Shown: positions 25,111-36,675 of the stretch, piece after piece | Layout: the number at the start of each line of letters is the position of its first letter | Position numbering within the stretch: position 1 is the stretch's first letter | Assembly: GCA_001792895.1 (NCBI GenBank) | Contig: MARA01000001.1 | Span: 992,001 to 1,056,000, forward strand | DNA from: Lentinus brumalis | Taxonomy: Eukaryota > Basidiomycota > Agaricomycetes > Polyporales > Polyporaceae | Length of the DNA: 64,000 nt | Reading direction: 5' to 3' | Program-made: the position numbers and the translations under genes | Notes under the pieces: model-generated | What the model saw: only the letters and a program-made list of their open reading frames with translations | What the model was told of the DNA's origin: nothing | The model's database searches: none

Positions 25111-25372
25111 CAGTGGATTTAGAGCAGATGAGGGTGAAGATGAAGCTCTACTCAAGCCCACTTGAGTATCCTGCAGGCCTGCACGTCTTCTCGAGTGGCA
25201 CACTCGTCATGTGAGCGCATAAAGGCCTTGCTTGAATCACGGTTTTGCGTGGACAAAGGCCTTGCGTGCGAATGAAGGTTCTATTCGAAACTCCCAGATT
25301 CTACTGCCCTTCTACCAACTTAATCTTGTAGGATCGCCTTCAGGACAGGCGTGTCAGTTTATGCGCGAGCAT

Positions 25373-26344
25373 TTACGCCAAAGTCGTATGCGTCTTGACC
25401 TCTTCCTTCTTTGGTCTCGAACCAAAGATGCCAGTCCCGACGCGCACGATGTCGCTGCCCGCAGCAAGGGCAGCCTCAAAGTCACTCGACATACCCATAC
25501 TAAGCAGAAGTCTCCCATGCTCGTCGCCCCACTTTCCGCTGTCCTTTGGGAACCCGGCACGCGCGAGTGCACCTTCGAGGACGTCGCGCGTCGCGACGAG
25601 CCGCCGGAAGTCCTCGTTCTCCTTCTCTTTGCTCAAGGACTCCGACAGCGATCCGATCGTCATGAGCCCCTGCAAATGCAGGCGGGGGCATTCCGTAAGG
25701 ATATGCTTCGCGATCTGGACGAGCTCGGCGCTGTCTGCCTCGGAGTCCGACGCGTCGCGCGCGAGAGGGGATACTCCGGACTTGGAGTCCTCTCCTGAGG
25801 TGTTCACCTGGAGAAGGACGTTGAGAGCTGGCCGGTCTGAGGGGATGACTTTGTTCAATGCGGTGGCGCCCTTGGTCGAGTGAAGGGTCTGGAGGGCGTA
25901 GAGGTTCGGGATGGCTGTCCTGCCGTCAGAAAGCAGACGCGTCGGACTGATCGCATGAAGCGTAACATACAGGCTAAGATCTTCGCTTTGTTGGACTGGA
26001 AGGTACCGATGAAATGCCAACGGATGTCTTGCGGGAGCTGCGAGAGTCGCGGTTTTGCATGGCTATCCGTGGTCATGGAGAGAGGCACATACCTGCGGCG
26101 CCTTATCAACTAGCTCCTGCACATAGTTCTCGCCAAAGTCGCGTTGTCCTTCGTCGTAGCACGCGAGAATATCGGATGCGGGCTTGTACTTTGACACCGC
26201 GACGAGGGTCGGCGGCGATGTCGTACTCTGAGATGGTCTTGCTGCTTGAACACGTTGCCTGATCTCTGCAAGAGACTCCTTGAGCTCCGCGGCACGCTCT
26301 GCAGTGGCACTGACGAGAGGTGTGGTGGGGACAGCAGCAGACAT
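25373..26344 (-). CDS. Pyridoxal phosphate homeostasis protein (YggS/PLPBP family)
   Basis: Exons 26093-26344, 25971-26037, 25373-25914 (861 nt, 286 aa, no break). Motifs [13 protein letters not shown] (PLP-binding Lys), [72 protein letters not shown] define the family, a fold-type III PLP carrier that buffers free PLP and affects amino-acid/2-oxo-acid balance. The chosen start is MSAAVPTT. An in-frame upstream ATG ([13 protein letters not shown]) would add a basic, possibly mitochondrial-type extension. Divergent from the neighbouring PLP-dependent aminotransferase. Confidence 0.93.
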
Positions 26345-26976
26345 TCTTCGATAGACGAGGCGGACGGTGGTGGACACGTTCATAGAGTTAGAACAAGCGC
26401 CTTCAGGCTTCACGCGCACGACCGAATGAGGCGCCCGCGAGTTGCGCTAGTGCACTTCATTGTCATCAGCACTACTGTAGTTTGACTGTAATCATCTGTA
26501 CATACGTCGAACTCGCGGGAAGGCGGCGAGGTACTTGGAGACGAGCCACAGGTACACTGTAAGCGTTACACCGGCAATATGATTCCACCGCAGTGGAAGA
26601 AGTACTACTGCTGCGAGTGCATCGTGTTTGACATCTTGAAGTCAGCTGCAATGAACTCTGACCTCCACACGCAGTTCCCGCAGCCTCACGAGGATGTGCG
26701 CAGCCCCGAAGAAACCACGGGCAGCCTGGCAGTGACGCAGAGTGACGCGTTCCACAGGACATGCCTGATTTGGCGACTCTCTTGTGGATCGACGAGACGC
26801 CGATAAAGCCGATATATACTTACCTCGACCAGCTTCCACTCTGCAGCCCGGGGCCAAGCTCGAAAAAGTGCCTTCAATAACGTCCTACCCGTTCGTGTCT
26901 GACCGCTGTGGATGGCTAAAGGGATTTTGACGCTAATAAAGTCTACCATTCATGCACATGCAGATCACATCTCACA
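26345..26976. other. Divergent intergenic region with a doubtful minus-strand coding segment
   Basis: Between the YggS and aminotransferase starts. On the minus strand an open segment starting at 26949 (MVDFISVKIPLAIHSG) and another ending near 26510 (VTLTVYLWLVSKYLAAFPRV, one hydrophobic span) look protein-like. They could not be joined with clean splice sites, so a small membrane-protein gene is only a possibility. Confidence 0.3.
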
Positions 26977-28749
26977 ATGGCCGTACAAGCTCTCCCGGCA
27001 GAGTACTACATCCCCTTCCTCTCGGATGTCGCTAAGGAGCGCAAGCCTGCCCCAAGTCAGTTGACGTCCATACTCCTGGATTCACCATCCCACTGACCGA
27101 CATGTATCAGTTCGAGGGCTCTACCCGTTGGAAAATCGCCCTGGGATGATCTCCCTCCTCGCCGGGAAACCGAACGCGTCGACTTTCCCTTTCACCTCCA
27201 TCACGATCAAGTCGCGCTCTCCGACCGATGCGTCTGCAGAGCTGACTACAGAACTCAGCGGGAAGGTGCTCGCGGAGGGTCTGCAGTACGGCCCGACCGC
27301 GGGTTTGCCCGATCTCGTCGAGTGGGTCTATGGCCTGCAGGAACGCGAGCATGGACGGAAGAAAGGTGAGGGATGGAGACTCAGTATCGGCTCTGGGTCT
27401 CAGGACGTTCTTCACAAGGTCAACGTTATTTTCACTGCAGATACAACCTCAGTGACTGACCTCCGCTGTCATACAGGCGATCGTGGCACTCGTGAACCCG
27501 GGAGACCCGGTATTGGTGGAGAGCCCCCTCTATGCGTGAGTCTGGGGGATGCACGAGTGAAAATGTCTCTGACAGACTGCACATCTGTAGCGGCGTCATG
27601 CCTACGTTCGAGGCCCTGCACTGCGAATTCTTCGGTACGCTCTTCCCGCACTGCCTAGGCAAAACGATGGCTCACATGCAGTTCTGCTTTCAGCTGTCCC
27701 CACCGACTCCAAGGGTATCCGCTCGGACGCCCTCCGCTCGACCCTGGAGAACTGGCCTGCCGGTAAGCCGAAGCCAAAGATCCTCTATACTGTCCCGGTG
27801 CGTGCATCCGGTTCCGATTTTGCGCCCACCGCGACCACCATGGCCTCACTACGCTTCCCCAGTATGGCGGAAACCCGACGGGCATGACTGCAGTCAAGGA
27901 GCGGCGACAGGAAGTACTCGCACTTGCGCGGGAGCACAACTTCCTCATCCTCGAGGGTGAGCGAAATCACCATGTAGACCGTCATGAACTGTATGGAACT
28001 GATTTACTCACTCCCAGACGATCCGTACTACTACCTCTACTTCGGAGAGGCCGCAAGGCCCCCGTCATACTTTACGCTCGAGCGGGAGCTTCCAGAGGTC
28101 GGACGTGTGATTCGCTTCGACAGCCTCTCAAAAATCCTCTCAGCTGGGATCCGGATCGGCTTCGCATGCGGGCCTGAGCCTATCATGACTGTCATCGACA
28201 TGCACGTAAGTGACCGCGCGACATGACCCGGGTGACAGCTTTCATTGAACACGCTTCGCAGACCGCAGTCGCAAGCTTGCAAACACCCTCGCTCACACAG
28301 GCAATCACATTCGCTTTGCTCGACTCGTGGGGCTACGACAACTTCAAGACGCACACTCACACAGTATCGCAATTCTACCGGGAGAAGCGCGACGTCTTTG
28401 AGAAGTACATGAAGAAGTACCTCGACGGACTGGCGGAATGGGACAGGCCTGAGGCCGGCATGTTCTTCTGGTGAGTGTCTCGAGCTTCTGCCATCCAGCG
28501 TCGGACTAATGCCGCGAAAGGTTCAAGCTCCTGCTTCCTGCTGTGGACGGCAAGGAGCAGGACTCCGAGAGCATCATCCGCACGAAGGCTTTGGAGAAGG
28601 GCGTGCTAGCACTCCCAGGAACAGTGTTCCTCCCAGGTGGAGGCAAGACCTCGTACGTGCGTGCTGCGTTCAGTCTGCTGGACGAGGCGGAAGTCGAGGA
28701 AGCGATTAAGCGACTCGCCGCGGTGGTGCTGGAAGCGAAGGGTGCATAA
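26977..28749 (+). CDS. PLP-dependent aminotransferase, Aro8/alpha-aminoadipate/kynurenine type
   Basis: Nine exons: 26977-27055, 27111-27418, 27477-27535, 27591-27634, 27694-27797, 27863-27956, 28018-28205, 28262-28470, 28521-28749 (1,314 nt, 437 aa, no break). Fold-type I features: LISLLAGKPNASTFPF near the N-terminus, GSQDVLHK, the Asn of YGGNPTG, DDPYYYLYF with the PLP-pyridine Asp and Tyr, the Schiff-base Lys in DSLSKILSAGIRIGF, and the carboxylate-binding Arg in YVRAAFSL. These match class I/II aminotransferases of the Aro8/KAT/AADAT group acting on aromatic amino acids or 2-aminoadipate with 2-oxoglutarate. No mitochondrial presequence is obvious. Substrate cannot be fixed from sequence. 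Confidence 0.92.
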
Positions 28750-28813
28750 TCGGAGTAGCAACGAAAGCATTACGAAGAGGATATCACATCACGACACATC
28801 ATGTACCATATCG

Positions 28814-29885
28814 CTAGGATGAAGCTTGCTGCTGGTTCCCCATCATCTCGGCTCTCTTCGCTGCTGCCAGCTTTGCCTCACTGAGCGGCTTCGGCCAGCG
28901 CGGTTCGACGGGTGGGCTCCAGATCCCGAGCTCGCGCTTCATCTCGTCGATGTTCTGCTCCCATCTCTTCTCCCAGTAGACTGTGATGAGGCTCTGAGCC
29001 GAGCTTCCGCACTTGACCGCCCAGGGGACATAATCGCGGAAGAGCTTCTCGCGTTTGGCGTGCGTGAGGGGTAGGTGGCCGAACGCAGCAGCCATGCCGG
29101 TCATGGGGAGGCCAAGATTGGCGAATTCGAAGAACTTGACTGCGAGTTCGGCCACGACATTCACGGGCATCCCGAGGATGCAGTGGTAGAAGTCATGGCA
29201 CTCGCGGTAGCGCTGCATGACGTAGGCGAGCTCGGGGTCGTCAACGTAGTGCACCTGAAGACATGTTCAGTGGCCACCACGCGTGATCTAAGTCGTGGCC
29301 TTGTGATGTCCTTGGTCTGGCACGGTAGTGCGGAGCACAAGAGCATAACATGGCTACGTAAGGAAGCAGAACGACGTACGGGTTCTCGGGTGTCGGGAGT
29401 GACACCGCAGCGTTCCAACCAAGTGACATATGCGTGTCCAAAGGTTCCCTCCGGAAGGAGAGCGAGCTTGTTCATGTCCACCGTGTGAGTGTTGATCCTC
29501 GGTCTCTCTTTCAGGATCTGTCTTCCCTCGGGGCTCTCCAGCATTGTGTCCCGCAGCCGAGGAAGCACCGGGCCAGATGTGAGATCCCCAAGGGCTGCAA
29601 CCATATCTGGCAGACTCGGGGTTCATGCTTGGGCACACTGCGAGACTTGCACAAGAACGCACCTGCCCTGCGGGGATTCACGAGAGCCATGAAGGCAGAA
29701 CCCAGCGTCAGGAAGCCGTGCTCGAACCAGTTGAGCGGGATGTGGCCCTCGTACGCAGGTTGCGTGTTGACGGCCCGGGTTTGCCACCGCGTGTGCGGTC
29801 GACCGGCAGTGTTGGCCCGCGCAATAGTTGCCAAAGACTGCGCAGTGCGGCGCGGTGCGCGTAACGAAGCAGCGGCGAGCGACAT
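28814..29885 (-). CDS. COQ4: COQ4, ubiquinone biosynthesis protein (mitochondrial)
   Basis: Exons 29663-29885, 29380-29606, 28814-29254 (891 nt, 296 aa); the 125-nt second intron is longer than usual here. The N-terminus is basic and Ser/Ala-rich (MSLAAASLRAPRRTAQS), a typical presequence. The body has GHIPLNWFEHGFLTLGSAFMAL, RADMVAALGDLTSG and the diagnostic metal-binding HDFYHCILGMP (HDxxH with a downstream Glu). COQ4 organises the coenzyme Q synthome on the matrix side of the inner membrane, and recent work assigns it an oxidative decarboxylation/hydroxylation step. The start at 29885 is preferred over longer in-frame extensions because it opens the targeting peptide. Confidence 0.95.
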
Positions 29886-30420
29886 GGTGGCCGGAGGAGA
29901 AGATGCGAAGTCAAGCGAGACGCGTCGAGCCTCGGGCCTCCGGTGTGGCTGAAGCGGGTACGGCGTCTCCACGACCTCCGCCTCGTGCACCGCGACCTCC
30001 ATGTCGGGATCACCGCACATTCGTCGCTGCTCGCCACACCGCTCTTCATCTCGCACGACATCTCGGGGGCTCTGTGTCTGCGAAGGAAATATACACCATC
30101 GGATTCTGTGGCCTCTCGGGACGGTTACAGGCGCTGCAATCGCTACTGGTACCGCCCTGCCGATCTGATTTGGCCTTCCCTCCCCCGGTGGCCCAAGGTT
30201 GGTTCCTGCCTGATCTAAGACTCTGGGAGACTTGTGCTACTGACGTACTCAATGCGCTGCGTTGCGATTGCTCGTATGGGAGACTTCTCCGGGTGGTCCT
30301 CCCGCACTGGCCACACCGCCGTGCACACTCGCGTCCCAAGGGGCCCCTTCCGCCGCCATATAATGGCCTTGCCTCTTCTTTCGGCGAGTCGCTGCAATAC
30401 CTCACGCTCTTTCACGCACA
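29886..30420. promoter_or_regulatory. Divergent promoter between COQ4 and C2H2 gene, TATA element
   Basis: A CATATAA sequence at about 30358-30364 lies some 57 bp before the ATG of the C2H2 gene. No gene seen in the 535-bp spacer. Confidence 0.5.
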
Positions 30421-31470
30421 ATGTCTCGCTATCCACCCTTCGCCTACGCCCCACGCGCGTACGCGGCTCCGCACAACTACAACTACTTGGGGATGTCCAT
30501 GGCCAACACCCCAGTGCTCGTCATCAGCCGACCTATGCCCCAGCAGCCCATGCCACCACTCAGACGCGCCAAGCAGCCGACGCGAGTGCGGAGCCCGACC
30601 GGCGGAAGCGCTACGGGATGGTCTTCAACACCGACCCCCTACAAGGGATGCTAGAGGAAGACGACGACGACAGCACATGGTCAATGTCGCGCTCCCGCTC
30701 ATCGCGCAGGATGCTGAGCAGCAGACATACGAGCGTACGCACGAGGAACAGCAGCCCCGCGCAAGAGATCGCCGCGCGGTATAGGGCGTCCCGCGGCGAA
30801 GACCCGAATGCGTCCTCTTCGTCTGTCAGTTACCTGCAAGTTCCCAGCGTCGGTGGCTATACGAGCGCAAGTCGATCGCGGACTACTTCCGGGGAGACAA
30901 GCATCAGCTCTACCTCTGGTCCGCGAGTACGTTATCGGGACTCGCGGGCGCACGCCATGGATCGCGCTGTAAGTGCCTCCTCCGTCTGTCCATGTCCTTT
31001 CTTAACTCTGCTTTCCCAGACGAAGGAGGCCTACGTGATGGCTGTTCGATGCGGGAGTTATCTCAACATATCCTGTCAACGGCCGGGTTGTCGTGACATC
31101 CTCCCTGACATCCGAAACCTCGCCTCTCATCTCGCGATCCACGACCTTGAGCCTCGAGTTAGGTGCGTTCGTTCTGTGTCTAACATCGTGTTCAAGTACT
31201 GAGAATGCATTATCAGATATGCGGGAACACCTCGACACAGTTCCTTCGTCGATATGGGCCACTCAGTTGACGGCCGACCACGTCGCCGCTACATGCGCTC
31301 ACCCGCCCCCTATGCTGAATCCGAACGCTCTCATAGTGAGCTCATCTCGTTCCGTTATTCCTCATTGCGTCTCATTGTGTCTTGCAGGCAAGTTACGGAG
31401 ATATCTATGGAAGCTCACTTCCTGCGTTCCTTGCCACGTCCCTGATGACGACGATGCCGACTTCTTCTAA
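30421..31470 (+). CDS. C2H2 zinc-finger protein (one frame break)
   Basis: Start ATG at 30421 (MSRYPPFAYAPRAYAAP). Exons 30421-30968, 31020-31162, 31217-31335, 31388-31470. With one base added the sum is 894 nt, 297 aa. The first third is Pro/Ala/Gln-rich, then RRKRYGMVFNTD, an acidic patch and a Ser/Arg-rich region. A single finger-like motif C-x4-C-x12-H-x3-H (CQRPGCRDILPDIRNLASHL) sits near residue 200, and the tail ends DDDDADFF. The frame breaks at the CCCC run 30509-30512; adding a C continues ANTPSARHQPTYAP into the downstream frame. No named family recognised; DNA binding is inferred from the finger only. Confidence 0.6.
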
Positions 31471-31734
31471 ACTCTTCTCGCTTGGACATTCTGAACACAA
31501 TAGCGCACGCTAGTATAGCAATATGACCGACCGAATGAATCTGAACGCACGAATTGAAGGCGGCAACACAAGGTAGCGGGTATGCACGACGGATTGTATC
31601 CTCTTGTATGTGGCTAGTAGAGTACAACACGCATCGTATCCTTGCCATTAATACCGACCTGACCTACCCATGATCGGCTTTGCACGGCACTACACCGTAT
31701 TCAACCTCATCATCGCCGTGAACCTTCGAACTGC

Positions 31735-32951
31735 TCAGAACAGCGAGCAGATGGACGGCCGGCGCTGCCGAGTGTGTCGACCAGCGGCAGCAACCCGCTC
31801 GTCTCCGTCAGATCCGAACCAGTAGTACTCCGCATGGTCGTAAGCCGGTACGTCGCCTTCGACCTCCTCGAGCCAATCCTTCCCGAACTGCTTGCGGTAG
31901 ATCTGCACGAGGTCCTTCACGACCTGGCTGCTCACGTCCTTCCACTCCTGAATATCCTCCACGCGCTCCATGGTGGTGATGCAGAAACGGTCGCCGACCC
32001 AAAGTCCGCGATGCATCTTCATCTTCGGAGGGGTGTTCACTGGCGCCTCGTTGGACCAGCAAATGCGTGTGAGGAGTGCGTGGCCCAGATCGAGCCTGCA
32101 GCGCGGCAAGAAGGGCTGCGCGTCGTTCGGCTTGCCCGAGAGCTTTGCGATAGCGGACGCGCGGACGTACTCCTTTTTGTTGAAGTTGCAGAGGACCCAA
32201 TCCGTGCGCTTCGGGGGAACCGCGACCCCCACGACGGCCTCGAATGCCTCACGGTCGGCGTCGGACTTGAACTTCTGGAGAAAGCTGTAAATGTAGGTGA
32301 ACGCACCCCGATACAAGCATGTGCTCTCGTAATCGAGGAGGTCGAGCCCGCCGTAGCCTGGGTACTCATCTTGCGCGATTTTGGCGTCGATGATAGCGCG
32401 TTCCTCCGCGTTGAGCAAGGATGGAGGCGGGTCCTCGTATAGGGCGCAGTCGCCCATGCAGACGATGCGGCACCCGTACCAGGATGCTGACCTGATCTCA
32501 TTGCAATCCTTGATCATCTTGTGCGAGAGTTCGAAGAGTCGCCGACACGTAACTGCAAGGACTGCGAGGTCATCGAGAGAGATGTCCGGCAACTCGAGGA
32601 GGACGAGAAGCACATCGTCGGGGAGCGAGAGTAGACCTTTGTTGTTGATGGCTGGCGGAGTGCTCGAGAGACGCTTCAAGTGTCGTTCGAGCTTTGGGCT
32701 GTGGTGGTGTAACAACTGGTCGGTTGTCGGGGCGACTCAGAAGCAAAGTGGAGACGTACCTTGGATATGGTATCGTGATGCACCTCACCAGAAATCCTTG
32801 CTTGCATTGGAGGAAACCCCACTTGGGCCCTCCGTTAGTATCCATCCTCTGGCGCTTGCTCAGGTTGAAACTGCCAAGAAAGCGGGATGAGTACCAGCAT
32901 AGGTGGAGTCAGAAATGGGTGTACGACATACAACTCCCAGTATTGACCCAT
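31735..32951 (-). CDS. MGQYW/F-box-like family protein, copy 1
   Basis: Exons 32932-32951, 32760-32870, 31735-32698 (1,095 nt, 364 aa, no break). It starts MGQYWEFFNLSKRQ, a signature start of a multicopy fungal family, then GFLQCKQGFLVRCITIP. An F-box-like helix region follows (LLSLPDDVLLVLLELPDI...LAVTCRRLFEL) and a C-terminal domain with WVGDRFCITTM and YYWFGSDGDE. The first exon is 20 nt and the second 111 nt, exactly as in the two paralogues downstream. The F-box would link to Skp1/SCF ubiquitin ligase (inference), with the C-terminal part as a possible ligand-binding module. Intact copy of the array. Confidence 0.8.
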
Positions 32952-33735
32952 CAGGCAGAAAAACGAATGAGGGTGAGTAGGTGCGGTGGTGGTGTATGTC
33001 TAGAGTTGCGGAGCTTTATACCCTCCTCTGGATCTCGGAGTGGTTGAGAGATATGACCTTAGTCAGCACAGATAAATCCATTGTCCTCTGTGACAATGGG
33101 CTTTCATTGCGCTCCTGGGCCGCGCTTCACAGCAAAGATGTTCTCGCCGCCCCATACGAGGCCGACAATTGGCCCGGTCGGGAGCATGGGGCAAGAGACC
33201 CTCGTATTCTATCGGATTGAATCAGTGCAATATTGTGCACACACAGCTGAGGCAAGCCACGTACTGTCAATTCGTTCGGACCAGTACAACCGTGACATTC
33301 GATCGAGGTTGTAGACTCCTCCGTTGCCAGCGAATACTCCGCCTCACTAGCAGGCTTCAGCTTGGTCTTGACTCGTCATCGAGCATTTCGCACTATTCTT
33401 CACAATAAATCGCGTACACGGGAGAGAAGCAAAGCGGCAGACTGGTGGTCGACGAAGTTCAAGTTGAACATTGAGCAACAAACTCACAGTCCGTGTTGTG
33501 GGCGCCTGATCACGTACTCGCCCACTACTCGTCGTGCTCAAGTACTCACGGGGCGCGCACGACCCACGACTGCTATCGGCTTCTGGAATCGCATGTGTCT
33601 CAATATATCAGATACGAAATACGTCCGCTGCGTTCTGGCTCTTGTCAAGCCACCCAGAAGACTCGGTGTCGGTGTAAACAGTAAAGCATGCGAGCCTTCC
33701 TGACGAGCGACCGTTGCCTACTAGCTAGTAACTCA
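32952..33735. other. Spacer between array copies 1 and 2 with TATA-like element
   Basis: Minus-strand TATA-like sequence (plus-strand TTTATA at about 33015-33020) lies some 65 bp upstream of the copy 1 start. The rest shows no gene. Confidence 0.45.
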
Positions 33736-35000
33736 TCACCACACTGGCATATAAAGCACCGGGGAGAGCTTAATCGGCCAAGGACTCCCAATCTTCCGGC
33801 AAGCGGAAGCAAGCTCGTCTTGTCCATCAGATCCAAACCAGTAATTCTGCAGGTAGTCCTCTTCCGAGTCCAGCACGTCGCCCTCGACTTGTGCCAGCCA
33901 TTCCTTCCCAAACATCTTCCGACATACCGCCACAAGGTCCCTCACGACCTCCTTGCTGACGTCCTTCCCTCCCACTCCGGGTCGGATCCACAGAAGTGGT
34001 CCATGGTGGTGATGCAAAACCTGTCGCCGACCCACGGCCCGCGGTGCATCTTCATCTTGGGCGGGGTGTTCGGGAGCTCCACGCTGGACCAGCAGATGCG
34101 CGTCAGGAGTGCATGACCGAGGTCGAGCCTACAGTGCGGCAGGAAGGGCTGTTGGTCGTTCGGCTTGCGGGCAAGCTCGGCAAGTGCCGATGCTCGAACG
34201 TATTCATTCTTGACCATGTTGAGAAGCACCCAGTCCGTGCGCTCTGGGGGAAGGTTACGCTCGCGACCATCTTGAACGCCTTTCGGTCGGCGTCTGACTT
34301 GAACCTGCGCAAGAAATCGGCCCACTCGCAGTAGGTGAACGCGCCACGAAACGTAAAGCATTTTTTGCCTCAAGGAGGGAGTCAAGCCCACCGCAGCCTG
34401 GGTCCTGCCCCGGGTACTTGCCGATCGCTTTCTCTATGATCGCGCGTTCTCCAGCTTCTAACAGAGTGGCAGGAAGGTCCTCGTATTGAGCATATTCGCC
34501 CATGCAGAGGATGCGGCCTCCACCCCAAGGAGCCGAGAGTTGTGCGCGGCCCTGGTCGATCAGCTTGCGCAAGAGGTAGAACAGCCGCTGACAAGTGACA
34601 GCAAGGATGACAACGTCCTCCCATTCAATCTTGGGCACTGAGTCGACAATGTCGAGGAGCAGTTCGTCAGGAAGGGACAGTAGTCCTTTGTTATTGATGG
34701 CCGGGGGAGTGCTCGAGAGACGCTTCAAGTGCCTCTGGAGCTCCGAACTGCGGTGGTTGGGGGGTTGGTTGGTTGCGCCAGGCAGCAGAAGGAATTTAAC
34801 ACACCTGTGATACGGCGCCGTGATGCTCCTCACAAGAAATCCCTGCTTGCGTTCCAAAAACGCACACCCGTTACCGCCATGAGGTCCCCTCTCCTCGCGT
34901 CGGGTCACACTGAAGCTGCATAGATCCCGGCAGAGTCAGCGGGACTCCTGGTAGAAGTTGTGAGGTGGTAAATGACTTACAACTTCCAATATTGATCCAT
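33736..35000 (-). CDS. MGQYW/F-box-like family protein, copy 2 (three frame breaks)
   Basis: Exons 34981-35000 (20 nt), 34805-34915 (111 nt) and 33736-34747. Starts MDQYWKFFSVTRREERG. F-box-like block LLSLPDELLLDIVDSVP...LAVTCQRLFYLL and the family C-terminus RTDWVLLNMVKNEYV, WVGDRFCITTMD, YWFGSDGQDE are all present but in three different frames. The breaks fall in mononucleotide runs: T6 at 34361-34366, G5 at 34246-34250, and CCC at 33967-33969 (plus strand). One extra base in each restores alignment with copies 1 and 3. It is either a young pseudogene or, more likely given the window-wide pattern, a gene hit by homopolymer under-calling. Confidence 0.7.
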
Positions 35001-35437
35001 GATAGACAGCCTAAGGATAGGAAACGGTGTACGGTGGTGGTGGTGACGGTGGTGTTCAGAATCGGAGAACTCGCACCGACCTTTATAAGTATACTGTATG
35101 CCGGTGGTTAGTACTCTCAGCGCCAATCATCATGGGATATGTCATTGTCCTCCAGGTGACTTTTCATTGTTCTCCTGATTACCCCTCCTCCTCCTCTTGA
35201 TCTGAGTGGGCATAATGAGCTCCGCTCCGTGTCTCCCGGGTGCTGATCACGTAGAGTCGCTCAAAAGTACTCATGAGTACCAACTCACCAGGTTCCAACT
35301 CACCACTAGTGCTCTCGGCAAATGGTTCTTTCTGACAGAGTCGTGTGACTTCCTATACTAAGTAAATTCGACATACGTTCGCTGCGTTCTGGTCCTTTGA
35401 CCATTGCCTATACTAGTAGCTAGGTTCGACATACTCA
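35001..35437. promoter_or_regulatory. Promoter of copy 2, homologous to that of copy 3
   Basis: A TATA-like element (plus-strand CTTTATAAGT at 35081-35090) is about 83 bp from the start codon. The block GCCGGTGGTTAG...AATCATCATGG...CATTGTCCTCC recurs upstream of copy 3 (36774-36832), so the duplication included the promoter. Confidence 0.55.
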
Positions 35438-36675
35438 TTACCACATATAATGCACCCGGGAGAGCTGCACTGGCCAAGGACTCCAAATTTTCCGGCAAGC
35501 TGAAGCAACCTCGTCTTTTCCATCAGATGCAAACCAGTAACCTTGCAGGTCGTCCTCCTCCAGCACGTCGCCCTCGACTTGTGCAAGCCATTCCTTCCCA
35601 AACCTCTTCCGACATACCGCCACAAGTTCCCTCACGACTTTCTTGCTGATGTCCTTCCACTCCGACTCCGGGTTCGATCCACTTGGCAAGCGGTCCATGG
35701 TGGTGATGCGGAACCTGTCGCCGACCCACGGACCGCGGTGCATCTTCATCCTGGGCGGGGTGTTCGGGAGCTCCACGTTGGACCAGCAGATGCGCGTCAG
35801 GAGTGCGTGACCGAGGTCGAGCCTACAGTGCGGCAGGAAGGGCTGTTGGTCGTTCGGCTTGCGGGCAAGCTCGGCAAGTGCCGATGCTCGAACGTATTCC
35901 CTCTTGACCGTGTTGCAGAGCACCCAGTCCGTGCGCTCAGGGGGAAAGGTTACACTTGCAACGAGTTTGAAGGTCTTCCGGTCAGCGTCTGACTTGAACT
36001 TGCGCAAGAAATCGGCCAGGTAGCTGAATGCGCCACGGAACGGGATGTTTTCCTCGCAACCAAGAAGCCTAAGCCCGCCGTACCTTGAACCTCTTGTTTT
36101 GATCTCTGCGTCTATGATCGCGCGTTCCCGGCTTTGAGCAAAGTGGCAGGAAGGTCCTCGTATTGAGCGTACTCGCCACGCAGAGGATGCGGTTCCCAGC
36201 CCAAGGAGCTGATACTTGCACGCGAGCCTGGTCGATCAGCTTGAGCAAGAGGTAAAAAAGCCGCTGACAAGTGACAGCAAGGATGAGAGTTTCCTCCCAC
36301 TGAAGCTCGGGCAAGTCGACAATGTCGAGGAGCAGCTCGTCAGGAAGGGAGAGTAGTCCTTTGTTATTGATGGCCGGGGGAGTGCTCGAGAGATGCTCCA
36401 AGTGCGTCTCGAGTTCCGGACTGGGTGGTTGGGAATTGATTGGTTGCGTCAGGCAACGATCATAGCAGAAGGGGAAAAGGATACACACCTGTGATACGGC
36501 ACGGTGATGCTCCTCACAAGACGTCCCTGCTTGCGTGTGAGAAATGCACACTCATAACTGCCGTGAGGTTCAATCTCCTGGCGTTGGGTGACACTGAAGC
36601 TGCGAGGATCCCAATATGAATGGCGGTGGTAAGACTTCAAGGCGGTGAGACTTACAACTTCCAATACTGATTCAT
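35438..36675 (-). CDS. MGQYW/F-box-like family protein, copy 3 (two frame breaks)
   Basis: Exons 36656-36675 (20 nt), 36489-36599 (111 nt), 35438-36420. Starts MNQYWKFFSVTQRQEIE. F-box-like LLSLPDELLLDIVDLPELQ...LAVTCQRLFYLL, then RGAFSYLADFLRKFKSDADR, RTDWVLCNTVKREYV and WVGDRFRITTMD, closest to copy 2. Two one-base breaks, at CC 36176-36177 and CCC 36127-36129, each repaired by one added base to give LCVGEYAQYEDLP and LKAGERAIIDAEI as in copy 2. Same exon design and promoter as its neighbours. Confidence 0.7.

Noticed and set aside
33736..36675. Calling array copies 2 and 3 pseudogenes
   Set aside because: Every break is one missing base in a mononucleotide run, the same pattern as in essential-looking genes nearby such as TERT; sequencing error is at least as likely.
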